Source: Clavibacter capsici | Lineage (GTDB): Bacteria > Actinomycetota > Actinomycetes > Actinomycetales > Microbacteriaceae | DNA: 64,000 nt | Reading direction: 5' to 3' | Assembly: GCF_001280205.1 (NCBI RefSeq) | Contig: NZ_CP012573.1 | Location: 2,170,001-2,234,000, forward strand | In this document: positions 1-7,315 of the stretch, piece by piece | Layout: every line of letters starts with the position of its first letter | How positions within the stretch are numbered: position 1 is the first letter of the stretch | Made by a program: the position numbers and the translations under genes | Notes under the pieces: model-generated | What the model was told of the DNA's origin: nothing | What the model saw: the letters and a program-made list of their open reading frames with translations, nothing else | Database searches by the model: none

Positions 1-1353
1 CCCCGCGTCCGGCCCCGCGCATCCGTCCCGCTCCCCCGCCGGCACGTACCGGAACACGAGCGTGCTGATCTCGGGCCGCACCACCACGTCGAGCGCCGGA
101 TCCCGCCGCAGCGCCGACCACGTGCGGTCGGCCAGCGCGATCACGTCGTCGAGCATCCGCCCCACCCCGTCGGCGCCCACCGTCCGCAGCGTGAGCCAGA
201 GCTTCAGGGCGTCGAAGCGCCGCGTGGTCTGCAGCGACTTGTCGACCTGGTTCGGGATCTCCTCGTGCGCGCGGTCCGCCGGGTTCAGGTAGTCGGCGTG
301 CAGGGTCGCGTGCCGGAGCGTGCGGCCGTCGCGCACGATCAGGGCGCTGGAGCTCACCGGCTGGAAGAAGGTCTTGTGGTAGTCGACGGTCACGGAGTCG
401 GCCCGCTCGATCCCGTCGAGCAGGTGCCGGTGCCGGAGGGAGGTGAGGAGCCCGCCGCCGTACGCCGCGTCGACGTGCAGCCAGATCCCCTCGCGCCGGC
501 AGACGTTGCCGATCGCGGGCAGCGGGTCGACGCTGCCGAAGTCGGTGGTGCCGGCGGTCGCGACCACGGCGACGGGCAGGAGCCCTGCCGCGTAGCAGCG
601 CGCGAGCTCCCGCTCGAGGGCGTCGACGCGCATCCGCTTGGCATCGTCCGCGGGCACGCGGATGACCGCGTCGGGGGCGAGGCCGAGGATCCGGGCGCTC
701 TTCTCGACGCTGAAGTGGCCGACGTCGCTCACGAGGATCCGCATCCGCTGCCGGTCGGCCATCGCCAGGCCGTGCACGGCCGCCGCCTCGTCGCGGGCGA
801 CGAGCAGCGCCTGCAGGTTCGATTGACTGCCGCCGCTCGTGAAGACGCCGTCCGCGTCGTCGCCGAGGCCCGCGCGGCCCGCGGTCCAGTCGACGAGGGC
901 GCGCTCGATGAGGGTCGCGCCCGCGCTCTGGTCCCACGTGTCCATCGACGTGTTGACGCTCGAGAGGATGAGCTCGCCCGCGATGGCCGGGATGAGGATC
1001 GGGCAGTTGAGGTGCGCGACGTACGACGGGTCGTGGAACCAGACGGCGTCGCGGAGGTACAGGTCGTCGAGCTCGTCGAGCGCGTCGTCGAGGCCGCCGA
1101 GCGGGCGGTCCAGGTCGAGCCCGGCGAAGGACCCGCGGAGGCGGTCGGGCGTGATGCCGGTGAACGGGCCGTCGGCACGCCGGGCGGCCGTGCGCACGTG
1201 GGCGGCGGCGGCGCGGAGGGCGGCGTCCCAGCCGGGGAGCGAGCGGTCGGAGAACAGCTCGGCGGCGGGATCGGCGTCGGCCGCGAGCGGGTCGGCGCGG
1301 GAGTCGGCGAGCGTCTGGTCGGACGGGAGGGCGGCGTGCGGGGAGAGGGTCAT
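1..1353 (-). CDS. desA: PLP-dependent group II decarboxylase, DesA-like (lysine decarboxylase of desferrioxamine synthesis), 3' end outside window
   Basis: 451 residues are visible from an ATG at 1353; the C-terminus lies beyond the left edge. It is a group II pyridoxal-phosphate decarboxylase: the motif DYHKTFF carries the Schiff-base lysine at about residue 327, preceded by the cofactor-binding stretch HVDAAYGG and an upstream SGGSQSN motif. Members decarboxylate lysine (DesA), diaminobutyrate, tyrosine or glutamate. A 19-bp iron box sits 57-75 bp upstream of the start, which favours the siderophore role: lysine to cadaverine, the first step of desferrioxamine assembly. The other des genes would lie to the left of the window (inference). 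The family is clear. The exact substrate rests on the iron box and not on active-site residues. A tyrosine or diaminobutyrate decarboxylase is the alternative. Confidence 0.8.
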   Translation of the reverse strand, partial: MTLSPHAALPSDQTLADSRADPLAADADPAAELFSDRSLPGWDAALRAAAAHVRTAARRADGPFTGITPDRLRGSFAGLDLDRPLGGLDDALDELDDLYLRDAVWFHDPSYVAHLNCPILIPAIAGELILSSVNTSMDTWDQSAGATLIERALVDWTAGRAGLGDDADGVFTSGGSQSNLQALLVARDEAAAVHGLAMADRQRMRILVSDVGHFSVEKSARILGLAPDAVIRVPADDAKRMRVDALERELARCYAAGLLPVAVVATAGTTDFGSVDPLPAIGNVCRREGIWLHVDAAYGGGLLTSLRHRHLLDGIERADSVTVDYHKTFFQPVSSSALIVRDGRTLRHATLHADYLNPADRAHEEIPNQVDKSLQTTRRFDALKLWLTLRTVGADGVGRMLDDVIALADRTWSALRRDPALDVVVRPEISTLVFRYVPAGERDGCAGPDAG

Positions 1354-1409
1354 GGGTCCTTCGTCGGTTCGATGGGGAGCCGTGTCCGGGTCACGAGCGT
1401 CAGGATCTG

Positions 1410-1428
1410 TTAGGCAAGGCTCACCTAA
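1410..1428 (-). promoter_or_regulatory. Iron box (IdeR/DmdR operator) upstream of desA-like gene
   Basis: On the minus strand the 19-bp site reads TTAGGTGAGCCTTGCCTAA, an imperfect palindrome that matches the actinobacterial iron-box consensus TTAGGTTAGGCTAACCTAA, in either orientation, at nearly every position. It ends 57 bp before the decarboxylase ATG, where an iron-loaded DtxR-family repressor would block transcription. No other copy was noticed in the window. Confidence 0.85.
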
Positions 1429-1551
1429 TATGGGGGCGCTCGGACGGGAACGCAACCCGGCCGACGCCGACTCGCGGGGACCCTCCGCGAGGCGGTAGCG
1501 CGACCCCGATTCGGGGGCGCGAATGCCCGGGTCGCGTCGCCGGGCGACTCG

Positions 1552-1557
1552 TAGGGT
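1552..1557 (+). promoter_or_regulatory. -10 element TAGGGT of a leaderless promoter
   Basis: TAGGGT lies exactly 6 nt before the ATG at 1564, so transcription would start at or next to the A of the start codon. The same arrangement recurs at many genes in this window. Confidence 0.6.
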
Positions 1558-1563
1558 GGGGGC

Positions 1564-1875
1564 ATGAGCGACCGAGACGACCCCACCGACGGCATCCGCA
1601 CCGGGCGCGGGCCCGGCGATCCCGACGGGCTGGTGACCGTGGACGACGTGGTCGGCGGCGACGACTCCCCCACCGGCGTGGGCGACGCGGTCCGCCAGCC
1701 CGACGGCACCGGCTATGGGCATGCGGAGGAGGACTCCCTCGAGGTCGAGGACGCGGATCCCGCGAGCGCCGCCTACCCCGAGGTCCCCGACAACCGGGCC
1801 GTCACCGCCGCCGACTCGCACATGAGCGCGCCCGCCGACGACGCCGCGGGCCACGTCGACCCCGAGGGCCGCTGA
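1564..1875 (+). CDS. Small acidic protein of unknown function
   Basis: 103 residues, dominated by Asp, Glu, Gly, Pro and Ala, with no hydrophobic core, signal peptide or membrane segment; it looks intrinsically disordered. The start is set by a leaderless -10 hexamer 6 nt upstream. No family is recognised. It is the first of four consecutive short acidic genes (1564-2706) that run into an SDR oxidoreductase gene. GTG of the next gene begins 1 nt after this stop, so the pair is probably cotranscribed. The composition resembles small stress-associated acidic proteins, but that is only an impression. Confidence 0.7.
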   Translation: MSDRDDPTDGIRTGRGPGDPDGLVTVDDVVGGDDSPTGVGDAVRQPDGTGYGHAEEDSLEVEDADPASAAYPEVPDNRAVTAADSHMSAPADDAAGHVDPEGR

Positions 1876-1876
1876 C

Positions 1877-2026
1877 GTGACGGATCCCGCCGCCGCCCCG
1901 CGCCACCCGCTCGCCGAGGCCGCGCCCATCGACGCCGACTCGGTCGCCGAGCGCGCGGAGGCGGCGGAGGAGGACGCCCGCGAGGACGCACCCGACCCGT
2001 TCGGCGAGGGGCCCGACGACCAGTGA
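1877..2026 (+). CDS. Very small acidic protein
   Basis: 49 residues from a GTG start directly after the stop of the upstream gene. The sequence opens VTDPAAAPRHPL and is then rich in Ala, Glu and Asp, ending FGEGPDDQ. About a third of its residues are acidic. There is no recognisable domain. Translational coupling to 1564-1875 and the shared composition are the main arguments that it is real. It is short enough that chance cannot be excluded. Confidence 0.5.
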   Translation: MTDPAAAPRHPLAEAAPIDADSVAERAEAAEEDAREDAPDPFGEGPDDQ

Positions 2027-2128
2027 TCCGCCCCCGGACACGCGGCGACGACGCGCTCCGGACACGACACATGAGCGTTGCCTGAGCGCCACCACACAGC
2101 TCTCGGGGCCGAGCGTAGCGTCGGATGC

Positions 2129-2413
2129 ATGGACACCGACGACCCGCGCCTCCAGCCCGCGGACACCTCAGACACCGACCAGGACAAGGACTTCATCTCG
2201 CCCAGCGAGGACGACACGCGCGTCAAGCAGGAGCAGCAGATCGTGGAGAGCGAGGGCGTCTCCGACGACGTGCCCGCCGCCGCGGACGACGTGCAGGTGC
2301 TCCCCGGCTCGGGCGGACCGGACGACGTCGGCGAGATCGACGTGGATCCCGACGAGCTCAACCTCAGCGGCGACTCGATCCCCGGCCACCCCAAGCCCGA
2401 GGCCGGTGAGTGA
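2129..2413 (+). CDS. Small acidic protein of unknown function
   Basis: 94 residues from ATG at 2129; an in-frame upstream start at 2078 would add 17 residues that look unlike coding sequence. It contains DTDQDKDFISPSEDD and a C-terminal ELNLSGDSIPGHPKPEAGE, is strongly acidic and probably disordered. The pattern of a short motif followed by a Gly/Pro tail recalls small conserved actinobacterial proteins without assigned function. Its stop overlaps the GTG of the next gene (GTGA), so the two are coupled. Confidence 0.65.
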   Translation: MDTDDPRLQPADTSDTDQDKDFISPSEDDTRVKQEQQIVESEGVSDDVPAAADDVQVLPGSGGPDDVGEIDVDPDELNLSGDSIPGHPKPEAGE

Positions 2414-2706
2414 CCGTGACCGACGCCACCTCCGCCACCCCCGCTGACGACTCCACCGGCGACGACACGGCGCTCGACACCGAGGCCCTCGCGAACGACA
2501 CCGTCGTCAACGACGCCGTCGCCGGCGAGACCGTCCTCCCCGACACCGACGAGCCCGTCGAGGAGCCCGACGACGACGCCGTCATGGGCGCCGACGCGGA
2601 GCCCACCGCCGACGTCCTCGGCGTCGACGGCGAGGCCGAGCCCGTGCTCGCCGAGAACGACCTCCAGGGCCAGGACATCGACCTGGACGACACCCCGCCC
2701 AGCTGA
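2410..2706 (+). CDS. Small acidic, Asp/Thr-rich protein of unknown function
   Basis: 98 residues from a GTG that overlaps the preceding stop by 4 nt. It is composed almost entirely of Asp, Glu, Thr, Ala and Val in loose repeats (for example DDTALDTEALANDTVVND), has no basic residues worth noting, and has no membrane or signal segment. It is expected to be disordered and highly negatively charged. It ends 46 nt before the SDR gene at 2753, with which it may share a transcript. No function can be assigned. Confidence 0.6.
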   Translation: MTVTDATSATPADDSTGDDTALDTEALANDTVVNDAVAGETVLPDTDEPVEEPDDDAVMGADAEPTADVLGVDGEAEPVLAENDLQGQDIDLDDTPPS

Positions 2707-2752
2707 TCCACCCTCCCCTTCCCGCACGCACACCCCAGCACGAGGAGACCCC

Positions 2753-3649
2753 ATGAGCACCGACCAGTACACGTTCCAGGACCCGACCAAGATGTACGCG
2801 GACATCCAGCCCAGCGCGCAGCAGCAGGACGGTCCCGGCCTCGACTCCGCGCTCGACGACACCGCGGACCGCGGCGAGAAGACGTACCGCGGATCGAACC
2901 GCCTCGAGGGACGCAAGGCCCTCGTCACCGGCGCCGACTCCGGCATCGGCGCGGCCGTCGCCATCGCCTACGCCCGCGAGGGCGCGGACGTCGCGCTCTC
3001 CTACCTCCCCGAGGAGGAGGAGGACGCGAAGAAGGTCGTCGCCCTCATCGAGGAGGCCGGTCGCAAGGCCGTCGCCATCCCCGGCGACATCGCCACGGCC
3101 GAGTTCAGCCGCGAGCTCGTCGCGAAGGCGGTCGAGGGCCTCGGCGGACTCGACATCGTCGTCAACAACGCGGGCAAGCAGCAGAACGTCGACGCGCTCG
3201 AGGACATCTCGGACGAGGAGTTCGACCTGACCTTCAAGACCAACGTCTACGCGATGTTCTGGATCACGAAGGCCGCGCTGCCGCACCTCAAGCCCGGCTC
3301 GTCGATCATCAACACGTCGTCGATCCAGGCCTACGCGCCGTCGCCGAACCTCGTCCACTACGCCACGACCAAGGCCTCGATCAACGCGTTCTCGAAGGGC
3401 CTCGCCGGCCAGCTGGCGCCCAAGGGCATCCGCGTGAACGTCGTCGCGCCCGGCCCGATCTGGACCCCGCTGCAGACCGCGGGCGGCCAGCCCGAGGACG
3501 CGCTGCCCGAGTTCGGCGAGCAGACCCCGCTCGGCCGCGCCGGCCAGCCCGCCGAGCTCGCGCCCGCCTACGTGTTCCTCGCCTCCAACGAGTCGAGCTA
3601 CGTCATCGGCGAGACGCTCAACGTCAACGGCGGCATGCCGACGCCCTAG
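2753..3649 (+). CDS. SDR family NAD(P)-dependent oxidoreductase
   Basis: 298 residues; classical short-chain dehydrogenase of the YghA/YhdF type, which has a ~45-residue N-terminal extension before the Rossmann fold. The cofactor motif TGADSGIG is at residues 59-66, NNAG near 142, and the catalytic YxxxK is Tyr203/Lys207 in HYATTKAS with a Ser about 13 residues before. A Shine-Dalgarno GAGGAG precedes the ATG by a few bases. Family members reduce aldehydes or ketones and are often induced by osmotic or general stress; the substrate here is unknown. A strong hairpin terminator follows at 3688-3723. Confidence 0.9.
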   Translation: MSTDQYTFQDPTKMYADIQPSAQQQDGPGLDSALDDTADRGEKTYRGSNRLEGRKALVTGADSGIGAAVAIAYAREGADVALSYLPEEEEDAKKVVALIEEAGRKAVAIPGDIATAEFSRELVAKAVEGLGGLDIVVNNAGKQQNVDALEDISDEEFDLTFKTNVYAMFWITKAALPHLKPGSSIINTSSIQAYAPSPNLVHYATTKASINAFSKGLAGQLAPKGIRVNVVAPGPIWTPLQTAGGQPEDALPEFGEQTPLGRAGQPAELAPAYVFLASNESSYVIGETLNVNGGMPTP

Positions 3650-3687
3650 CGGCACGCGCCTCGGCGCATCGCACCACCGCACCGCCC

Positions 3688-3723
3688 GACGCCCGGGTCG
3701 ACCAGCAGGTCGGCCCGGGCGTC
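3688..3723 (+). terminator. Hairpin terminator after SDR gene
   Basis: A 16-bp stem (3688-3703 with 3708-3723, one G-U pair) closes on the 4-nt loop AGCA. There is no T-run, as is common in high-GC actinobacteria. Loop and 3' flank resemble the terminator at 30525-30562. Confidence 0.75.
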
Positions 3724-3765
3724 GTCGTGCGCCGCCCCCACCGGGACGGGCAGCCCGCACCGGAA

Positions 3766-3771
3766 TAGGGT
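3766..3771 (+). promoter_or_regulatory. -10 element TAGGGT of a leaderless promoter
   Basis: TAGGGT is followed by a 6-nt spacer and the ATG at 3778. This fixes both promoter and start of the downstream gene. Confidence 0.6.
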
Positions 3772-3777
3772 CGGGAG

Positions 3778-4509
3778 ATGACCGGCACCCCGGCCCGCAT
3801 CGGCGGGAACGTCCTCGCGGGGCTCATCTCCGCCGTCCGTCTCGTGCGTCGTCCGCGCCCGTTGCATCCGCACGGTGTCGCGCTCACCGGGAGGCTGTCG
3901 CCCGTCGCCGGTCGCGCCGCGTCGGGGCTGGCCTGGCTCGACGGGCTCGACGCCCCGCTCGACGTCGACGCCCGCTTCTCGCGCGGCGGCGGCCTCCCGG
4001 CGGCGCTGCCCGACGTGCTCGGGCTCGCGCTGCGGATCCCGGGCGGCGAGGGATCGACGGTGGACGTGCTGCTCGCGTCGACGGGCCTGTCACCGGCCGG
4101 CCGGCTCCTCCTCGCGCCGCGGCGGGCCCTCTCCGGGGCGCGGCTCACGACGCTCATGCCGTACCGCGGATCCGCGGGGCCGGTGCTGCTCGGCGTGCTG
4201 GTGGACCAGGATCCGCCGCTCCCCGCGGGCACCGACGACCTCGGGCGCGCGCTCGCGGATCGGCCGGTGCGCCTGCGGCTCGTGCACGCGGCGCCGCGGG
4301 GGCTCTGGCACGTGGCAGCGCGCATCGAGCTGACGCACGACGCCGCCGGACCGCTCGACACGGCGACGCGCGCCGATCCCGTTCTCGCGGCACCGCCCGG
4401 CGACACCACGTACCCCTGGACGCGCCGGCTCCGCTCCCCCGGCTACCGGGTCGCGCGGGCGGGCCGCCCGGTCGCCTCCCGCCACGCCGCGCACGACCCC
4501 GACGCCTGA
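3778..4509 (+). CDS. Conserved actinobacterial protein of unknown function
   Basis: 243 residues. It opens with a short hydrophobic stretch (GGNVLAGLISAV) and then PLHPHGVALTGRL, followed by SRGGGLPAALPDVLGLALRIP and LLLAPRRALSGARLTTLMPYR. I recall this order of motifs from actinobacterial proteins sometimes labelled phosphodiesterase and thought to be distantly related to the catalase-like fold, but I can see no catalytic residues that prove either. Arg-rich, probably soluble or peripheral. It is monocistronic: leaderless promoter just upstream and a terminator hairpin at 4543-4571 just downstream, facing the minus-strand secreted-protein gene. Confidence 0.6.
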   Translation: MTGTPARIGGNVLAGLISAVRLVRRPRPLHPHGVALTGRLSPVAGRAASGLAWLDGLDAPLDVDARFSRGGGLPAALPDVLGLALRIPGGEGSTVDVLLASTGLSPAGRLLLAPRRALSGARLTTLMPYRGSAGPVLLGVLVDQDPPLPAGTDDLGRALADRPVRLRLVHAAPRGLWHVAARIELTHDAAGPLDTATRADPVLAAPPGDTTYPWTRRLRSPGYRVARAGRPVASRHAAHDPDA

Positions 4510-4542
4510 CGCCTGACGCCCAGGGCGTCCCCCGGACGACGA

Positions 4543-4571
4543 GACGGGCCGGAGGAGACCCCCGGCCCGTC
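4543..4571. terminator. Bidirectional hairpin terminator between convergent genes
   Basis: A perfect 10-bp GC stem (GACGGGCCGG at 4543-4552 with its complement at 4562-4571) and a 9-nt loop sit between the ends of the plus gene at 4509 and the minus gene at 4601. Confidence 0.65.
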
Positions 4572-4600
4572 GCGCATGCGCGCCGCTCACGCGCGCCGTG

Positions 4601-5044
4601 TCACCGAGTGCACTGCAGGACCTTCATCTGGGGGATCCGCGCGACGAGGGACGAGCACCTCGCCGAGAACTGCTGGATGAGGATGGTGACGTCCAGTCGG
4701 CACATCCTGCCCAGGTTCGCCGTCCCGCAGACGTCGTCCGCCGCCTGAGCCGGCGTCCGCGCGCCCTCGCGCACCAGGTCCACGATGAACGCGGGGACCG
4801 AGATGACGTGCGAGGTGACGGCGCGATCGCTGGCCGCCGGCGGGACCGCGTCGGAGGAGCCCGTCGTGCTCCCGGCGACCGCGGCGGAGTACGCCACGCC
4901 GGGTGCAGCGGACGCCGGACCGGCCGGGATGGACACGGAGACGCCGAGGGCGACGACGATGGCGAGGACGGCGGCGGCGAGCACGCGCCGAGGGCGGGCA
5001 CGTCGGGAGATGAGGGGCCGGGCGCTTTCGAGGTGAGAGGTCAT
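4601..5044 (-). CDS. Small secreted cysteine-containing protein, tandem paralogue 1
   Basis: 147 residues from the ATG at 5044, chosen because AGGAG lies just upstream; a longer in-frame start lacks a ribosome site. A basic N-terminus, a hydrophobic run (VLAAAVLAIVVALGVSVSIP) and a cleavage-like PASAAPG give a clear Sec signal peptide. The mature part (~110 residues) carries four cysteines (VCGTANLGRMC, a later SARCSS and a C-terminal QCTR) that could form two disulfides. No known domain. It is the first of three adjacent paralogues with the same signal peptide design (GVSVS, P-T/A-x-ASAA). Probably secreted by a plant-associated organism; role unknown. Confidence 0.75.
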   Translation of the reverse strand: MTSHLESARPLISRRARPRRVLAAAVLAIVVALGVSVSIPAGPASAAPGVAYSAAVAGSTTGSSDAVPPAASDRAVTSHVISVPAFIVDLVREGARTPAQAADDVCGTANLGRMCRLDVTILIQQFSARCSSLVARIPQMKVLQCTR

Positions 5045-5201
5045 CGAGACTCCTGGTGGTCCGCGGCGACCGTCGCCGTGGAGCAAGGGAACCGTAGCCG
5101 CGGGGCGGATGCCGTGCCGGTCATCCACCGGAGCGGGCGTGAACGTCAGACGAACGACTGCGGAAGCGGCGGACCCGCGTGGTAGGGCGCGCCCATGCGG
5201 A

Positions 5202-5229
5202 GCGGGCCGGAGGCGGTCCTCCGGCCCGC
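5202..5229 (-). terminator. Hairpin terminator of secreted paralogue 2
   Basis: An 11-bp perfect stem (5202-5212 with 5219-5229) with a 6-nt loop lies 9 nt beyond the stop of the minus-strand gene at 5238-5654. Confidence 0.7.
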
Positions 5230-5237
5230 CCGTCGGC

Positions 5238-5654
5238 TCAGCCCTTCCGGCAGCGCGACAGCTGGATGGAGGGGATCACCGCATCCATCCCGTAGGTCTG
5301 GCAGTCGTCGTCCTTGGCGAGGTTCCCGCGCAGCAGCGGGAGCACGTACTTGAGGCACTGGTTCCCCAGGTCGTACGAGTTGCACACGTCGATCGCGGCG
5401 CCCAACGTGCCGCCCGCGTACCCGCGGTCGATGTACCGCGGAGCGATGTAGAGCCTGCCCGTGCGCTGACGGTCGCTCGCGGTCACGGCCCCGGTGGCGG
5501 CCGTCTGGTGCTCCACGGAGTAGGTGCGCGTCGACCCGCTCGCGGCCGACGCCGCATCGGTCGGCGCGGCGACGGAGACCCCGAGGGTCACGACAGCGGC
5601 GAGCGCCAGGGCGGCGGCCAGGCGCCGAGCGGCGCTGCTGATCCGAGATGGCAT
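5238..5654 (-). CDS. Small secreted cysteine-containing protein, tandem paralogue 2
   Basis: 138 residues; start ATG at 5654 preceded by AGAAGGAG. Signal peptide: basic MPSRISSAARR, hydrophobic core LAAALALAAVVTLGVSVAAP, cleavage near DAASAAS. The mature protein holds CNSYDLGNQC, DDDCQTYG and a C-terminal LSRCRKG, so four cysteines placed as in the neighbouring paralogues. Sequence identity between the three is low outside the signal peptide and the cysteine framework (paired Cys near xxLGxxC, a Cys-containing C-terminus), suggesting fast divergence. Monocistronic with its own terminator. Function unknown; it could be a secreted effector or inhibitor, but nothing proves it. Confidence 0.75.
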   Translation of the reverse strand: MPSRISSAARRLAAALALAAVVTLGVSVAAPTDAASAASGSTRTYSVEHQTAATGAVTASDRQRTGRLYIAPRYIDRGYAGGTLGAAIDVCNSYDLGNQCLKYVLPLLRGNLAKDDDCQTYGMDAVIPSIQLSRCRKG

Positions 5655-5753
5655 GAGTGCTCCTTCTGCGCGCGAGAAAGGGGGGGATCGCGGCGGATCG
5701 AGACGCTAGCCGGTCCTCGGGGCCGGGCAGCGGCCGCGGGCCGCGCCTGTGCA

Positions 5754-5798
5754 CTCGGCCCTCCCGCCGCACCGATCCGGAGCGGCGGGAGGGCCGAG
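5754..5798 (-). terminator. Hairpin terminator of secreted paralogue 3
   Basis: A 17-bp perfect stem (5754-5770 with 5782-5798) and an 11-nt loop lie 13 nt beyond the stop of the gene at 5811-6239. Confidence 0.8.
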
Positions 5799-5810
5799 CG
5801 CGTGCGACCG

Positions 5811-6239
5811 TCAGCCGCAGTGCGACTGGAAGGCATCGGGGAACACGACGGTGAATCCACCGGTGATGTTGCAGGTCCTCCAGTCCGCCACGCCCTGTCC
5901 ACGCCGGAGGACGTACGAGACGATCACCACGCAGTTCTTCCCCGACCGGTTCGCCGTGCAGATCTGCGCCGCGAGCTTGTAGGAGTCGGTCAGCCCGAAC
6001 GAGAGTCGCGCCAGGTCGGACGGCGTCACGAAGAAGGAGCGGTTGACGAGTCCCGCCTGGCTCGCCGTGATCGAGCCGGCGTCCGCGGTGGAGGACGAGG
6101 ACACCGCGGCGGGCGCCGCGGATGCCGGGTCGGTCGGGGCGGACACCGACACGCCGAGGCCGACGACCGCCGCGAGGACGGCCGACGCCAGGAGGCGCCG
6201 GGAGGTGGGACGCGGGGTGCGTGCGAGGCGGGATGACAT
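5811..6239 (-). CDS. Small secreted cysteine-containing protein, tandem paralogue 3
   Basis: 142 residues from ATG 6239 with AGAAGGAG upstream; the longer in-frame start was not used. Signal peptide: RRLLASAVLAAVVGLGVSVS followed by a PTDPASAAPA cleavage region. The mature part contains ICTANRSGKNC, DWRTCNITGG and a C-terminal SHCG: again four cysteines. The order is the same as in paralogues 1 and 2 (a spaced Cys pair, an inner Cys, a near-terminal Cys). Each copy has its own Shine-Dalgarno and terminator, so they may be expressed separately. No homologous family is recognised. Confidence 0.75.
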   Translation of the reverse strand: MSSRLARTPRPTSRRLLASAVLAAVVGLGVSVSAPTDPASAAPAAVSSSSTADAGSITASQAGLVNRSFFVTPSDLARLSFGLTDSYKLAAQICTANRSGKNCVVIVSYVLRRGQGVADWRTCNITGGFTVVFPDAFQSHCG

Positions 6240-6433
6240 GTGCGCTCCTTCTGCTCCGCGACGACCGTCGCCGGGGAGCGATCGAACCGTAGCGACGCGC
6301 CCGCCGCGGAGGCGCCGGCTGTTCACGAGCGGGCGGGACGCCGGATCCGGCCGAGCGGCCTTGTCACTGCTCCCCCGCAGGCGTTGCCTGGGTGAGAGCG
6401 CCGACGGCGGCGCCGGAACCGGCAGGAGACCCC

Positions 6434-7315
6434 ATGAGGGAGCTGAAGCTCGTCGCGGCCATCGCGAGGATCGAGGACGCGGAGGCGCTGGATCCGATCG
6501 TCGGCCGGGTGAAGGGCGTCGTCACCGCGCTGCTGAAGCCGCGGGCGCTGGCCGACCTGCTGCACGGCGTGCCGTTCGGGCACCCGCTGCACCCGGTGGC
6601 CGTCCTGATCCCCACCGGCGCGTGGGTGTCCTCCGCGGTGCTCGACCTCCTGCCCGGCAACGAGAAGGCCAGCCGGGCGCTCGTGGGCGTCGGCGTGCTG
6701 AGCGCGGCGCCCTCCATCGCCTCCGGCTACGCCGACTGGTCGCAGCTGCACGAGCAGCAGATGCGCGTCGGCATCGTGCACTCCGCGGCCAACGCCCTCG
6801 CGACGGGCCTGTACGGCCTCTCGTGGATCCAGCGCGCCCGCGGCAAGCACACGAGCGGCAAGGTGCTCGGACTCGCGGGCCTCGGCCTCGTCTCCGCCGG
6901 CGGCTTCCTCGGCGGCCACCTCGCCTACCGCCAGGCGGCCGGCGCCAACCACGCCGAGGACGTGCCGCACCGCTTCCCCGTCGGCTGGCAGGAGCTCGGC
7001 CGGCTCGACGAGCTGCCCGACGGCCGCCTCGCGAAGCGCGACGTCGCGGGACTCCCCGTGCTCGTGCGTCGCCACGGCATGACGGTGGATGCCCTCAGCG
7101 ACACCTGCAGCCACCTCTCCGCGCCGCTCGACGAGGGGACGCTCGGCACCGACCCGAAGACGGGCGAGGCGTGCGTCACCTGCCCGTGGCACGAGAGCGT
7201 GTTCAGCCTGAGGACGGGCGAGGTGATCCACGGCCCGGCGACCGCGCCGCAGCCCCGCTTCGAGACGCGCGTCACGGGCGGTCTCGTGGAGGTGCGGCTG
7301 CCGAACGCGGGCTAG
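6434..7315 (+). CDS. DUF2231 membrane protein with C-terminal Rieske [2Fe-2S] domain
   Basis: 293 residues, ATG 6434 with GGAGA upstream. Residues ~1-175 are a DUF2231-type membrane unit: HPLHPVAVLIPTGAW, then several hydrophobic helices (LDLLPGN, GVLSAAPSIASGYADW, VHSAANALATGLYGL, GLAGLGLVSAGGFLGGHLAY). Residues ~185-293 are a Rieske domain with ligands Cys225/His227 in CSH and Cys250/His253 in CPWH, and the second cluster motif is followed by ESVFSLRTGEV. The arrangement suggests electron transfer at the membrane with the cluster on one side. Partners are unknown. Its stop overlaps that of the convergent MFS gene (CTAG), leaving no room for a terminator. Confidence 0.85.
   Translation: MRELKLVAAIARIEDAEALDPIVGRVKGVVTALLKPRALADLLHGVPFGHPLHPVAVLIPTGAWVSSAVLDLLPGNEKASRALVGVGVLSAAPSIASGYADWSQLHEQQMRVGIVHSAANALATGLYGLSWIQRARGKHTSGKVLGLAGLGLVSAGGFLGGHLAYRQAAGANHAEDVPHRFPVGWQELGRLDELPDGRLAKRDVAGLPVLVRRHGMTVDALSDTCSHLSAPLDEGTLGTDPKTGEACVTCPWHESVFSLRTGEVIHGPATAPQPRFETRVTGGLVEVRLPNAG

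Noticed and set aside
265-1413. Plus-strand open frame opposite the decarboxylase
   Set aside because: Composition is antisense-like (Val/Arg/Gly/Glu-rich), with no domain; the minus frame encodes an intact PLP-enzyme core including the catalytic lysine.
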